A stretch of 41,774 nt of DNA, from NCBI GenBank assembly GCA_017553505.1, contig JAFZLD010000024.1, positions 1 through 41,774 on the forward strand. The letters are read 5' to 3'. The position numbers and the translations under genes are program-made. Each line of letters starts with the position of its first letter. Position 1 is the first letter of the stretch. This document shows, in pieces, positions 34,270 through 41,752 of this stretch. This DNA is from Lachnospiraceae bacterium (GTDB taxonomy: Bacteria; Bacillota; Clostridia; Lachnospirales; Lachnospiraceae). The notes under the pieces are model-generated. The model searched no databases. It was given only the letters and a program-made list of their open reading frames with translations, and was not told the origin of the DNA.

Positions 34270-34887
34270 ATGAGTAACGCATCAACATCAAATGTTAAGA
34301 GAGGCTATGTTACAAGAGTCATTGTGGGCTCAGGCATGCTTGCCGCATTGGCGGTAGTGCTTCAGACTTTTTTGGAATTTCCGGTTCCTGCTTTGATTCC
34401 CGGTTTCATTAAGTTCGATTTTTCCGATCTTCCCGCACTTGTAGGAAGCTTCGCATACGGTCCCATCGCGGGTGTTGCAATCGAACTTGTTAAGAACCTT
34501 ATTCACTGCCTCCAGACCAAGAGTGCGACGGTCGGTGAGCTTAGTAACTTCTTACTCGGTGCGGTTTTTGTAGCAACCGCAGGCCTCATTTATATGAAGA
34601 ACAAGACCAAGAAAACAGCACTTATCGGCGGTATTGTAGGCGCGGTTGTAATGGGTATCTTCTCCGTTCCTTCCAACTATTTTGTAGTATATCCTTTTTA
34701 CTACAACTTCATGCCCAAGGAAGCTGTACTCGGCGCTTATCAGGCTATTATGCCTTCGGCTAAGAGCATTATGCAGTGCCTTCTTGTATTCAACCTTCCT
34801 TTTACCATCATTAAGGGCTTGGCTTGCGTAATTATCACAATGCTTATTTATAAGCCTTTATCAAGATTTTTGAAAGGCAACATGTAA
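34270..34887 (+). CDS. ribU: Riboflavin ECF transporter S component
   Basis: This 205-residue protein has five to six hydrophobic helices and is the substrate-binding subunit of an energy-coupling-factor vitamin transporter. Family features are 'LAALAVVLQTFLEFPVPALIPGFIKFDFSDLPALVG' (pieces: LQTFLEFPVPALIP, KFDFSDLPALVG) and 'GPIAGVAIELVKNLIHCL', typical of RibU. The EcfAAT energising module is not in this window. The FMN riboswitch directly upstream confirms the riboflavin role. GAAAGGA precedes the ATG. It overlaps the riboflavin kinase start by one base. Confidence 0.95.
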   Translation: MSNASTSNVKRGYVTRVIVGSGMLAALAVVLQTFLEFPVPALIPGFIKFDFSDLPALVGSFAYGPIAGVAIELVKNLIHCLQTKSATVGELSNFLLGAVFVATAGLIYMKNKTKKTALIGGIVGAVVMGIFSVPSNYFVVYPFYYNFMPKEAVLGAYQAIMPSAKSIMQCLLVFNLPFTIIKGLACVIITMLIYKPLSRFLKGNM

Positions 34888-35267
34888 TGACTGAACTTCC
34901 CTTTAAACTTACGGGTACGGTGACTCACGGAAGAAGCGCGGGTCGCACCATCGATATGCCTACAGCCAATATCGTGCCGGCGGAGGACGTCTCGAATCTT
35001 AAGTACGGCGTATATTATTCTGTAGTCAAGGTTGACGGCGCATCATACAAGGCCATTACAAATCTTGGCAAGCGTCCCACCATAGACGACGGCGATTTCG
35101 TGAATGCGGAGTCCTTCATCTACGATTTTGAGGGCGACTTATACGGCAGGGACATTTCCGTGACACTCCTTGAATTCAGGCGTCCGGAGCAGAAATTCGA
35201 GTCCTTCGAAGCTTTGTCCCGTGTCATGCACGAGGACCTTGAAGCAGGAAGAGAATATAGTTTGTAA
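34887..35267 (+). CDS. Stand-alone riboflavin kinase
   Basis: This 126-residue protein matches only the C-terminal kinase half of bifunctional RibF. It has 'LTGTVTHGRSAGRTIDMPTANI' (pieces: GTVTHGRSAGR, MPTANI, the nucleotide and flavin contacts), 'KYGVYYSVVKVDG', 'AITNLGKRPTI', and 'DFEGDLYGRDISV' near the active-site region. It would convert riboflavin and ATP to FMN. The FAD synthetase half is missing and there is no room for it upstream, since the ATG overlaps the ribU stop. Uptake and phosphorylation in one FMN-controlled operon make a trapping system. FAD must come from a RibF encoded elsewhere. Confidence 0.9.
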   Translation: MTELPFKLTGTVTHGRSAGRTIDMPTANIVPAEDVSNLKYGVYYSVVKVDGASYKAITNLGKRPTIDDGDFVNAESFIYDFEGDLYGRDISVTLLEFRRPEQKFESFEALSRVMHEDLEAGREYSL

Positions 35268-35274
35268 ATCTTGT

Positions 35275-35299
35275 CGGGGCAGAGAAATCTGCCCCGTTT
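35275..35299 (+). terminator. Stem-loop terminator after riboflavin kinase
   Basis: Perfect 9-bp stem CGGGGCAGA / TCTGCCCCG with a GAAA tetraloop, followed by TTTG. Confidence 0.75.
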
Positions 35300-35391
35300 G
35301 AGTTGACGGGGGGATTTTTTTCTCCTAAAATAGACGGTGTGGATAGGAATTAAATCCATGCACATTTTTTTGTTTTGAGGAGGAATAAAAC

Positions 35392-36168
35392 ATGCCTTTT
35401 TGCAGATTTTGCGGAAAAGAAATCAATGAGGGGGAAACCTGTACATGTGCACAGGCTCAGGCAGAAGCCAACAAGACTTCAGCAAGCAACGCCGAAGCCG
35501 TAGCGGCTGCAACAGACGCCCTTAAGGACGCTGCCAAGGCCGGCGGAGAGGTAGCAGGCAAGGCAGGCGTTACCTGTCTTGAAATCATCAAGAAGCCCGT
35601 TACCGAAGGCGTAGAGTTCATAAACGGCTCCAACTATATCACAGCAATCGCTGTAATCATTCTTCAGTCACTTTTGACTGCAGTATTTTCACTTGTTATT
35701 GCTCTTAAATTCAACGGAGCACTCAAAGGATTTATTAAGGTATCGGTAGTTAAGCCTTTCTTTATGTCCATCCTGTTTTCTTTGGTAGCTACCCTTTTAT
35801 TCACAGCTATCACATTCCTTACACTCAAGCTCTTAAAGCTTGAAGTAAGCCTTTACCAGAGCCTTGAAATCGCAGGCGTAAGAGCATCTCTCTTAAGCGG
35901 CGGCATCGCAGTCGCAGCTCTCTTAAGCCTCATCAACATCGGCTGGGGCGTTGTAGTATTCGTATTCGCAGGCATCCTCGTATTCATCGAGGTCTACGCA
36001 GTACTCAACAAGAAATACGAAGGCGCATCCAACAAACTCGTATACGGCATCATCGTATCCGCCTTAGTCTTCGTTCTTGTAGCATGCTTCGCATTCTCCA
36101 AGACCTACACCTGGTTATTACCCAAGGACATGAAGAGCCTCTGGAGCCTCATTAAATACTTCCAGTAA
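35392..36168 (+). CDS. Zinc-ribbon membrane protein, unknown function
   Basis: This 258-residue protein begins with a short zinc-ribbon-like motif (MPFCRFCGKEI, then CTC at about residues 18-20), followed by an Ala- and Lys-rich helical linker (about 21-75) and about five to six hydrophobic helices (about 82-105, 122-145, 160-185, 188-210 and 222-245). Zinc-ribbon plus membrane-helix proteins are common in Lachnospiraceae, with no known role. AGGAGG precedes the ATG with 8 bases between. It is a single-gene unit ending in a strong terminator. The C-terminal half has a run of A-ending and C-ending codons, unlike the neighbouring tsa genes. Confidence 0.82.
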   Translation: MPFCRFCGKEINEGETCTCAQAQAEANKTSASNAEAVAAATDALKDAAKAGGEVAGKAGVTCLEIIKKPVTEGVEFINGSNYITAIAVIILQSLLTAVFSLVIALKFNGALKGFIKVSVVKPFFMSILFSLVATLLFTAITFLTLKLLKLEVSLYQSLEIAGVRASLLSGGIAVAALLSLINIGWGVVVFVFAGILVFIEVYAVLNKKYEGASNKLVYGIIVSALVFVLVACFAFSKTYTWLLPKDMKSLWSLIKYFQ

Positions 36169-36180
36169 TACACCAACCCC

Positions 36181-36208
36181 AGGGGGCCGCACCGGCCCCC
36201 TTTTTTTA
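36181..36208 (+). terminator. Rho-independent terminator after zinc-ribbon gene
   Basis: 9-bp stem AGGGGGCCG / CGGCCCCCT with a 3-base loop and a run of seven T. Confidence 0.93.
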
Positions 36209-36222
36209 TTGCCGCCTTTACT

Positions 36223-36505
36223 TTTTGGCTTCGCGGACACGGTTTGGGGTGGGCAAAAGTCTTCCCCGAAAACCCTCTCCCGCTTCGATCTCGTGTAGCG
36301 GCCGGTCAGACGCTCCGTTAAGACTACGGTCTGCCCTACGCAAAAAGTGGTGCTTGAGGGGCAGCACAGCCCTTTTTTGCAACTCAAACAGTTGTGTTTT
36401 CGTGCATAAGCGGCTAAAATACAGCCGCTAAGCGCCGACACTGCGATAGAGTTTTCGTGAAAGACTTTTGCCCACCCCAAACCGCTGTTACTTGGCTTGC
36501 CAAAA
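36223..36505. repeat. Palindromic MITE-like element, no coding capacity seen
   Basis: A 24-base perfect inverted repeat (36240-36263 starting CGGTTTGGGGTGGGC, and 36461-36484) bounds a structured interior. The arms extend inward with mismatches (CTT..CGAAAAC) and outward to TTTTGGC at 36223 and GCCAAAA at 36499. An internal hairpin AGCGGCT / AGCCGCT lies at 36409-36429. This fills most of the 421-base gap between the zinc-ribbon gene and tsaE. The only long ORF across it (antisense) simply reads the palindrome and looks like no protein. Confidence 0.7.
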
Positions 36506-36550
36506 TGTAGACCGGCATTGGCTGTGGCCTATGGTGGGGAATTTTGCATC

Positions 36551-36579
36551 TTGCATGAAAAGAAGATTCAATATACAAT
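36551..36579 (+). promoter_or_regulatory. Promoter of the tsaE operon
   Basis: TTGCAT and TACAAT with a 17-base spacer; the -10 ends 10 bases before the tsaE ATG, giving a very short leader. Confidence 0.65.
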
Positions 36580-36589
36580 TTAAGTAACT

Positions 36590-37018
36590 ATGAGAATTGA
36601 AAGTAAGAGTGAAAAAGAAACATTTGAATTAGGCGTAGAGATAGGGAAGAAGGCGAAGGCCGGTGAGGTGTATACACTTATCGGTGACCTTGGTGTGGGC
36701 AAGACCGTGTTTACGCAGGGAGTGGCTCAAGGCCTTGGAATTGACGAGCCTGTGAACAGTCCGACGTTTACGATTTTGCAGGTGTATGACGAGGGAAGAT
36801 TGCCTTTTTATCATTTTGATGTGTATAGAATAGGCGATGAGTCCGAGATGGACGAGATCGGCTTTGAGGAGTATGTGTACGGTGACGGCGTCTGCTTTAT
36901 TGAGTGGGCGGATTTAATTAAGGGTATTATTCCGAAAAAGCATACGCGCATAGAGATTAAGAAGAACCTTGAAAAGGGTTTTGACTACAGAGATATAGAA
37001 ATTACGGAGTTTGAATAA
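36590..37018 (+). CDS. tsaE: tRNA t6A-synthesis ATPase TsaE
   Basis: This 142-residue P-loop ATPase works with TsaB and TsaD to make N6-threonylcarbamoyladenosine at position 37 of ANN-decoding tRNAs. It has Walker A GDLGVGKT (about 34-41), 'VNSPTFTILQVYDEG' and 'FYHFDVYRI' (switch and Walker B region), and 'CFIEWADLI'. The length is typical (about 140-155). No strong ribosome site is visible before the ATG at 36590, but the N-terminus fits the family. The stop overlaps the tsaB start (TAATG). Confidence 0.95.
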   Translation: MRIESKSEKETFELGVEIGKKAKAGEVYTLIGDLGVGKTVFTQGVAQGLGIDEPVNSPTFTILQVYDEGRLPFYHFDVYRIGDESEMDEIGFEEYVYGDGVCFIEWADLIKGIIPKKHTRIEIKKNLEKGFDYRDIEITEFE

Positions 37019-37716
37019 TGAAAGTTATAGGACTTGACAGCTCGGGGCTTACGGCTACCGTAGCGATTGTCGAAGACGATAAACTGGTGGCTGAGTACAC
37101 CGTTAACCATAAGAAGACACATTCACAGACACTTGTGCCGATGCTTGATGAAATTTCCAAGATGACGGAGCTTGATTTGAGCACGATTGATGCGATAGCT
37201 GTGGCTAAAGGACCGGGTTCTTTTACCGGACTGAGGATAGGTTCGGCGACGGCGAAGGGTCTGGGACTTGCACTTAATATACCGATTGTTGAAATTTCTA
37301 CCACCGAGGGACTTGCTTATAACCTCTTTGGAACCGATAAATTAATTGCGCCCATAATGGATGCAAGACGCGAGCAGGTGTACACCGGACTTTATGAGTT
37401 CGAAGGCGATGAGCTTAAGACGATACTTCCTGCGACGGCTGAGCCGATTGAGGATACTGTGGCGCGTATTAATGAGACGGGTCGCGCGGTAATGTTCCTG
37501 GGCGACGGTGTTGCTGTATTTAAGGATAAGATTTTGGAGCTTATCAAGGTTCCCGTAAGTTTTGCGCCTGCAGGCAAGAGACTTCAGAGCGCAGCTTCGA
37601 TTGCTACGCTGGGTCTTAAATTGCTCGGTGAAGGCAAGGCGATTCCCGCACGCGACCATGTGCCTGACTACTTAAGACTGTCGCAGGCAGAGCGAGAGAG
37701 AGAAGAAAATAAATGA
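37018..37716 (+). CDS. tsaB: tRNA t6A-synthesis protein TsaB
   Basis: This 232-residue ASKHA-fold protein is the TsaD partner that scaffolds the t6A complex. It has an N-terminal 'MKVIGLDSSGLTATVAIVED', 'AIAVAKGPGSFTGLRIGSATAKGLG', and 'PIMDARREQVYTGLY', all typical of TsaB (key pieces: GPGSFTGLRIG, MDARREQVY). It is coupled by overlaps to tsaE upstream and rimI downstream. Confidence 0.96.
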   Translation: MKVIGLDSSGLTATVAIVEDDKLVAEYTVNHKKTHSQTLVPMLDEISKMTELDLSTIDAIAVAKGPGSFTGLRIGSATAKGLGLALNIPIVEISTTEGLAYNLFGTDKLIAPIMDARREQVYTGLYEFEGDELKTILPATAEPIEDTVARINETGRAVMFLGDGVAVFKDKILELIKVPVSFAPAGKRLQSAASIATLGLKLLGEGKAIPARDHVPDYLRLSQAEREREENK

Positions 37717-38165
37717 AGATAGAAGTCAGAGACTTACGTGAGGAGGATCTGGAAGCGGTTTGCGCTATCGAGGAGAGTTCTTTTTCCATGCCCTGGAAGA
37801 GAGAAGACTTTCAAAGTCTCATTGAGGACAATAACTCGATTTATCTGGTGATTCTGGCGGATGACAAGGTTGTCGGCGCAGCCGGATATACCTTCAACGG
37901 ATTTGACGGTTATATTAATAATGTAGTTATAGATGTTGACCACCGCGGTCAAGGACTGGGACGCGTTCTTATGAAAGAACTGCTGACAGTAGGCAGGAAG
38001 AACGGTGTGCCCGAGTTTACGCTTGAAGTAAGGGCATCGAATGCTCCTGCGATTAAGCTTTACGAGAGCCTGGGATTTAAGTCCGAGGGAAGACGTAAGA
38101 ATTTCTACGAGCGTCCGGTTGAGGATGCCGAGGTTATGTGGCTTAGGGAGACTGAGCCTGTTTAG
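37713..38165 (+). CDS. rimI: Ribosomal-protein-S18-alanine N-acetyltransferase
   Basis: This 150-residue GNAT-fold acetyltransferase acetylates an N-terminal alanine (classically S18; other targets are possible). It has the acetyl-CoA loop 'DHRGQGLGRVLMKELL' (R/Q-x-x-G-x-G/A), 'FTLEVRASNAPAIKLYESLGF' (pieces: LEVRASNAPAIKLYESLGF), and 'RRKNFYERPVEDAEVM', characteristic of RimI. It starts within the tsaB stop codon. The tsaE-tsaB-rimI-tsaD grouping is a known conserved order. Confidence 0.95.
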   Translation: MKIEVRDLREEDLEAVCAIEESSFSMPWKREDFQSLIEDNNSIYLVILADDKVVGAAGYTFNGFDGYINNVVIDVDHRGQGLGRVLMKELLTVGRKNGVPEFTLEVRASNAPAIKLYESLGFKSEGRRKNFYERPVEDAEVMWLRETEPV

Positions 38166-38173
38166 GAGATTGT

Positions 38174-39085
38174 ATGTTAGAAATTGCACTTTTGGGAACG
38201 GGCGGAATGATGCCGCTTCCCAACCGCTACTTAACGGCGCTTATGGCGCGTTACAACGGTAGCAATATTTTGATAGATTGCGGCGAGGGCACTCAGGTAG
38301 CTCTTAAAAAGAAAGGCTGGAGCCCCAAACCCATCGATGTTATGTGCTTTACGCACTATCACGCAGATCATATCAGCGGTCTGCCCGGCATGCTTCTTAC
38401 AATGGGTAATGCAGAGAGAACGGAGCCGCTTGTGATGATAGGCCCAAGAGGCTTAACCCGCGTGGTGCCGGCTCTCAGGATGATAGCGCCGGAGCTTCCT
38501 TTTGACATTTCACTTATCGAGATTCAGGACAATTTTCAGAGTTTTGATTTTGACGGTTACAGAATAGAGGCGTTTCGTGTTAATCACAACGTTATTTGCT
38601 ACGGGTATAATATAGTCGTGGAAAGAGGGCCCAAATTCGATCCCGAAAGGGCGAAGGCTCAGAATATTCCGCTCAAACTTTGGAGCGTTTTGCAGCGAGG
38701 TGAGACCGTTATGCAGGATGGTGTGACTTACACCCCCGACATGGTGCTCGGTGGCGCGAGAAAGGGTCTCAAAGTAACATATTGTACCGACTCACGGCCC
38801 ACGGATTTTATTGTAGAAAATGCCAAGGGGGCCGACCTTTTCGTGTGCGAAGGTATGTACGGTGAGCCCGACAAGTTAGAGAAGGCCAAGGAACACAAGC
38901 ACATGACGTTTTATGAGGCGGCTGAGATGGCACAGAGTGCAGGGGTTAAGGAAATGTGGCTTACCCACTACTCGCCTTCTTTGACCAAACCCGCGGAGTT
39001 TAAGGACGAAGTAAGAAAGATATTTAAAAATACGGTAATAAGCAGGGACGGCGAATCCGTCGATTTGATGTTCCCTGAAGATTAA
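38174..39085 (+). CDS. rnz: Ribonuclease Z (metallo-beta-lactamase fold)
   Basis: This 303-residue protein has the zinc-site motif HYHADH (in 'FTHYHADHISGLPG', about residues 60-73), the N-terminal 'LLGTGGMMPLPNRYLTALMARY', 'DCGEGTQ' (about 37-43), 'YCTDSRP' with the bridging Asp, and 'LTHYSP' with a late His. RNase Z cuts tRNA precursors at the 3' end. The 'GTGGMMPLPNRYLT' pattern is the RNase Z style and the length is normal (about 305). AGGAG precedes the ATG. Its place among tRNA-modification genes fits a tRNA role. Confidence 0.9.
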   Translation: MLEIALLGTGGMMPLPNRYLTALMARYNGSNILIDCGEGTQVALKKKGWSPKPIDVMCFTHYHADHISGLPGMLLTMGNAERTEPLVMIGPRGLTRVVPALRMIAPELPFDISLIEIQDNFQSFDFDGYRIEAFRVNHNVICYGYNIVVERGPKFDPERAKAQNIPLKLWSVLQRGETVMQDGVTYTPDMVLGGARKGLKVTYCTDSRPTDFIVENAKGADLFVCEGMYGEPDKLEKAKEHKHMTFYEAAEMAQSAGVKEMWLTHYSPSLTKPAEFKDEVRKIFKNTVISRDGESVDLMFPED

Positions 39086-39105
39086 TACACAATAAGAGGA
39101 CCCGG

Positions 39106-39681
39106 ATGAAGTTCAAAGGACTTAGAGGGATTTTGATCTTTCTTTTTGCGGCAATGGCATTTATGGGCTTTTTCTTTAGACTAAATAATAAGAAAAGCCC
39201 GAGCACCGAAGAGGAAGAGGTTAAGAAGGCAACGCCCGTGCAGATTGCGCTTGAGCGTAACTTAACTACCAATTATCCCAACACACCCAAGGAAGTAGTG
39301 AAGTACTTCAGTGAAATTACACAGTGCTACTACAACGAGACGTTTGACGACGATGAGCAGCTTGAGGCTCTTGCGCGCCAGATGTTAAAGTTGTATGATG
39401 ATGAACTTGTATCCTACAAGGCCTATGAGGATTATTTGTTTGACTTAAAGTCGGACATTAAATTTTACAATGAAAACGGTTATACTATTTCGAGTTTTGC
39501 TCCCAGTGCGAGCACCGATGTAGTGTTCTTTACCGAGGATGGTTTCGAGTGGGCAAGGCTGTGGTGCGCATACACTATTAAGGCCGGCAAGGACCGAAAG
39601 ACCATCAATGAAGTTTTTGTACTTAGAAAGGATGACAAGAGCCATTGGAGAATCTATGGCTGGAAAGAAGATAATGGCTGA
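39106..39681 (+). CDS. Membrane-anchored protein between rnz and tsaD, unknown function
   Basis: I do not recognise a named family with confidence (possibly a Lachnospiraceae DUF). The 191-residue protein has a single N-terminal anchor (about residues 7-26), a charged Glu/Lys-rich linker (about 30-45), and an extracytoplasmic alpha+beta domain (about 46-190) with '[21 protein letters not shown]', '[18 protein letters not shown]', and beta strands near the end ('[19 protein letters not shown]', '[10 protein letters not shown]'). The layout recalls NTF2-like domains. The pieces are from inspection only. It overlaps the tsaD start by 8 bases and so is coupled to an essential tRNA-modification gene. 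Confidence 0.75.
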   Translation: MKFKGLRGILIFLFAAMAFMGFFFRLNNKKSPSTEEEEVKKATPVQIALERNLTTNYPNTPKEVVKYFSEITQCYYNETFDDDEQLEALARQMLKLYDDELVSYKAYEDYLFDLKSDIKFYNENGYTISSFAPSASTDVVFFTEDGFEWARLWCAYTIKAGKDRKTINEVFVLRKDDKSHWRIYGWKEDNG

Positions 39682-40693
39682 TAAACTGATACTTGCGGTG
39701 GAGAGTTCCTGCGATGAAACCGCCGCCGCCGTTGTTAAGAACGGAAGAGAAGTTCTTTCAAATATAATATCGTCACAAATCGATCTGCATACTCTTTACG
39801 GGGGCGTGGTTCCCGAGATTGCTTCTCGTAAACACACCGAGCAGATCAACCAGGTAATCGAAGAAGCACTTAAGACAGCTAATGTAACTTTAAAGGACAT
39901 AGATGCTATAGCAGTGACTTACGGCCCCGGACTTGTTGGGGCTCTTTTAGTGGGCGTGTCTGCGGCCAAGGCCATAAGTTTTGCAACCAAGATTCCGCTT
40001 GTGGGCGTTCATCACATCGAGGGCCACATCTGCGCCAACTTTATTGAGAATAAAGATTTGGAGCCGCCTTTTATCTGCCTCGTGGCATCCGGCGGACATT
40101 CGCATCTTGTGAAGGTGCTTGATTACGGTAAGTACGAGATTCTCGGCCGCACCCGCGATGATGCGGCGGGCGAGGCTTTTGATAAGGTAGCTCGTGCAAT
40201 AGGGCTTGGCTATCCCGGCGGACCCAAGATTGATAAGGTGTCGTATGAGGGCAATCCCGAGGCGATTTCTTTTCCCAGAGCCAAGGTGGAGGGTTCGGTA
40301 TACGACTTCTCCTTCAGCGGACTTAAGTCGGCGGTGCTTAATTACCTTAATCAATGCGAGATGAAGGGAATTCCCGTAGTGCAGGCCGACGTTGCGGCTT
40401 CGTTCCAGAAAGCGGTTGTTGATGTGCTTGTGGATCATTCCATGACAGCCATTCGCGAGTCGGGCATGAAGAAGTTCGCGATTGCGGGTGGCGTTGCGTC
40501 TAACTCTCATCTTAGGAAGGCGTTTGAGGAAACCTGTGCAAAAGAAGGGATTTCTTTTTACAGACCCTCACCGATATTGTGCACGGACAACGCAGCCATG
40601 ATAGGTGCGGCAGGCTACTACGAGTTCATCCAGGGTAACGTAAGCGGTTACGATTTGAACGCAGTACCCAATCTGCGTCTCGGAGAAAGATAA
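39674..40693 (+). CDS. tsaD: tRNA t6A threonylcarbamoyltransferase TsaD
   Basis: This 339-residue enzyme transfers the threonylcarbamoyl group to A37 of tRNA. It has '[15 protein letters not shown]', '[16 protein letters not shown]' (metal-binding His; HTEQI), '[14 protein letters not shown]' (HHxEGH metal ligands), '[11 protein letters not shown]', '[22 protein letters not shown]' (pieces) and '[12 protein letters not shown]', 'CTDNAAMIG'. The ATG at 39674 gives the usual N-terminus, with GGAAAGAAG upstream; an in-frame ATG at 39656 is an alternative. The stop overlaps the ispD start. Confidence 0.97.
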   Translation: MADKLILAVESSCDETAAAVVKNGREVLSNIISSQIDLHTLYGGVVPEIASRKHTEQINQVIEEALKTANVTLKDIDAIAVTYGPGLVGALLVGVSAAKAISFATKIPLVGVHHIEGHICANFIENKDLEPPFICLVASGGHSHLVKVLDYGKYEILGRTRDDAAGEAFDKVARAIGLGYPGGPKIDKVSYEGNPEAISFPRAKVEGSVYDFSFSGLKSAVLNYLNQCEMKGIPVVQADVAASFQKAVVDVLVDHSMTAIRESGMKKFAIAGGVASNSHLRKAFEETCAKEGISFYRPSPILCTDNAAMIGAAGYYEFIQGNVSGYDLNAVPNLRLGER

Positions 40694-41391
40694 TGAAGCA
40701 TATCGGAATTGTGGTGTCCGCGGGCAAGGGTTTAAGAGTCGGCGGAGACATTCCCAAACAATATATGGATCTGTGCGGTCGCCCGGTGATTACTTACTGC
40801 CTCGAAGCGATGCAGAAGAGTTTCATCGACGAGATAGTGATTGTGGTGGGCAAGGGTGATATTGACTATGTTAAGGAAGAGATAGTCAAGAAGTTTTCTT
40901 TTGACAAGGTGGCAGCAGTAGTGGAAGGCGGCGCTGAGAGAAGCGATTCTGTGTTCAACGGGCTTAAGGCAGTGTCGACTCGGGATTGCTACGTATATAT
41001 ACAGGATGCGGCGCGTCCTATGTTAAGCTTGGAGATTCTTACCCGGGCCAAAGAAGACGCGGAGGCTTTCGGAACTTCCGTGATAGCCGTTCGTGCCAAG
41101 GACACCGTGAAGGTTGTTAACGAAGACGGCTTTGTGGTGACCACTCCCGACAGGAAGTTTTTGTGGAATGTGCAGACGCCGCAGACCTTTCTTTATACCG
41201 ATATATATGAAGCGTATTGTAAGTACGCGGAAACTGCCGGTGCGGGCGTAACTGATGATGCGTCGGTAATGGAACTTTTCGGGAACCTTCCCGTGCATAT
41301 TACGGAAGGAAGTTACGAGAATATCAAGATTACGACACCTGATGATTTCGTGACTGCAGAGCGGTTTTTGAAGGGCAAAGCAGACGCTTAA
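40693..41391 (+). CDS. ispD: 2-C-methyl-D-erythritol 4-phosphate cytidylyltransferase
   Basis: This 232-residue cytidylyltransferase catalyses the third step of the MEP isoprenoid pathway: MEP plus CTP to CDP-ME. Family features are the N-terminal 'VSAGKGLRVGGDIPKQYMDLCGRPV' (pieces: SAGKGLRVGGDIPKQY, nucleotide-binding Gly-rich loop), 'VVEGGAERSDSVFNGL', 'IQDAARPM', 'DTVKVV', 'QTPQTF' and 'TDDASVMELFG'. It starts within the tsaD stop (TAATG). The substitution of the usual 'G-G-x-G-x-R-m' loop by GKGLRVGGDI is within normal family range. Confidence 0.95.
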   Translation: MKHIGIVVSAGKGLRVGGDIPKQYMDLCGRPVITYCLEAMQKSFIDEIVIVVGKGDIDYVKEEIVKKFSFDKVAAVVEGGAERSDSVFNGLKAVSTRDCYVYIQDAARPMLSLEILTRAKEDAEAFGTSVIAVRAKDTVKVVNEDGFVVTTPDRKFLWNVQTPQTFLYTDIYEAYCKYAETAGAGVTDDASVMELFGNLPVHITEGSYENIKITTPDDFVTAERFLKGKADA

Positions 41392-41421
41392 AAATTTCTT
41401 TAAAAAAAGTAAAAAAATTGG

Positions 41422-41450
41422 TTGACACGATACGATAGTTTTGATAGTAT
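41422..41450 (+). promoter_or_regulatory. Strong promoter of the tRNA-Ser pair
   Basis: Perfect TTGACA and TAGTAT with a 17-base spacer, 54 bases before the first tRNA. Confidence 0.85.
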
Positions 41451-41503
41451 ATTCCTTGCGCTGATGAACAGTCAGTTGCAAGTTTCCTTGAGAAACGGAC
41501 TAT

Positions 41504-41589
41504 GGAGAGGTATCGAAGTGGTCATAACGAGGCGGTCTTGAAAACCGTTTGTCCGCAAGGGCGCATGGGTTCGAATCCCATCCTCTCCG
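41504..41589 (+). tRNA. tRNA-Ser (anticodon TGA)
   Basis: Acceptor stem GGAGAGG / CCTCTCC with discriminator G, anticodon loop CTTGAAA (TGA at 41539-41541), a long variable arm (GTCCGCAAGGGCGC region) and a T-arm with GGTTCGAATCC. The class II long arm and anticodon identify serine. The CCA end is not encoded. Confidence 0.95.
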
Positions 41590-41627
41590 CGCGGTACTAA
41601 TTAAATAGCTTATTTATTCAAGCTTTT

Positions 41628-41716
41628 GGAGAAGTACTCAAGAGGTTGAAGAGACACCCCTGGAAAGGGTGCAGGTCGTTAATAGCGGCGCGAGGGTTCA
41701 AATCCCTCCTTCTCCG
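41628..41716 (+). tRNA. tRNA-Ser (anticodon GGA)
   Basis: Acceptor stem GGAGAAG / CTTCTCC with discriminator G, anticodon loop CTGGAAA (anticodon GGA), a long variable arm (GTCGTTAATAGCGGC region) and a T-arm GGTTCAAATCC. The spacer from the first tRNA-Ser is 38 bases, so both are read from the same promoter. Confidence 0.95.
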
Positions 41717-41738
41717 TTTGGTACATTCCAAGTACCGA

Positions 41739-41752
41739 GATGCTTAAGCATC
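41739..41752. repeat. 14-bp perfect palindrome after the tRNA pair
   Basis: GATGCTTAAGCATC reads the same on both strands, 22 bases after the second tRNA. It could be an operator or part of a short hairpin. A TTGACA hexamer at 41763-41768 suggests that a further promoter begins at the window edge. Confidence 0.4.

Noticed and set aside
36118-36480. 120-residue minus-strand ORF across the palindromic element
   Set aside because: It spans a terminator and both arms of the inverted repeat, has no ribosome site and no protein-like pattern; open by base composition only.
39539-39673. 45-codon upstream extension of tsaD
   Set aside because: It reads antisense-like sequence of the preceding gene in another frame and is unlike TsaD; the start at 39674 gives the standard length.
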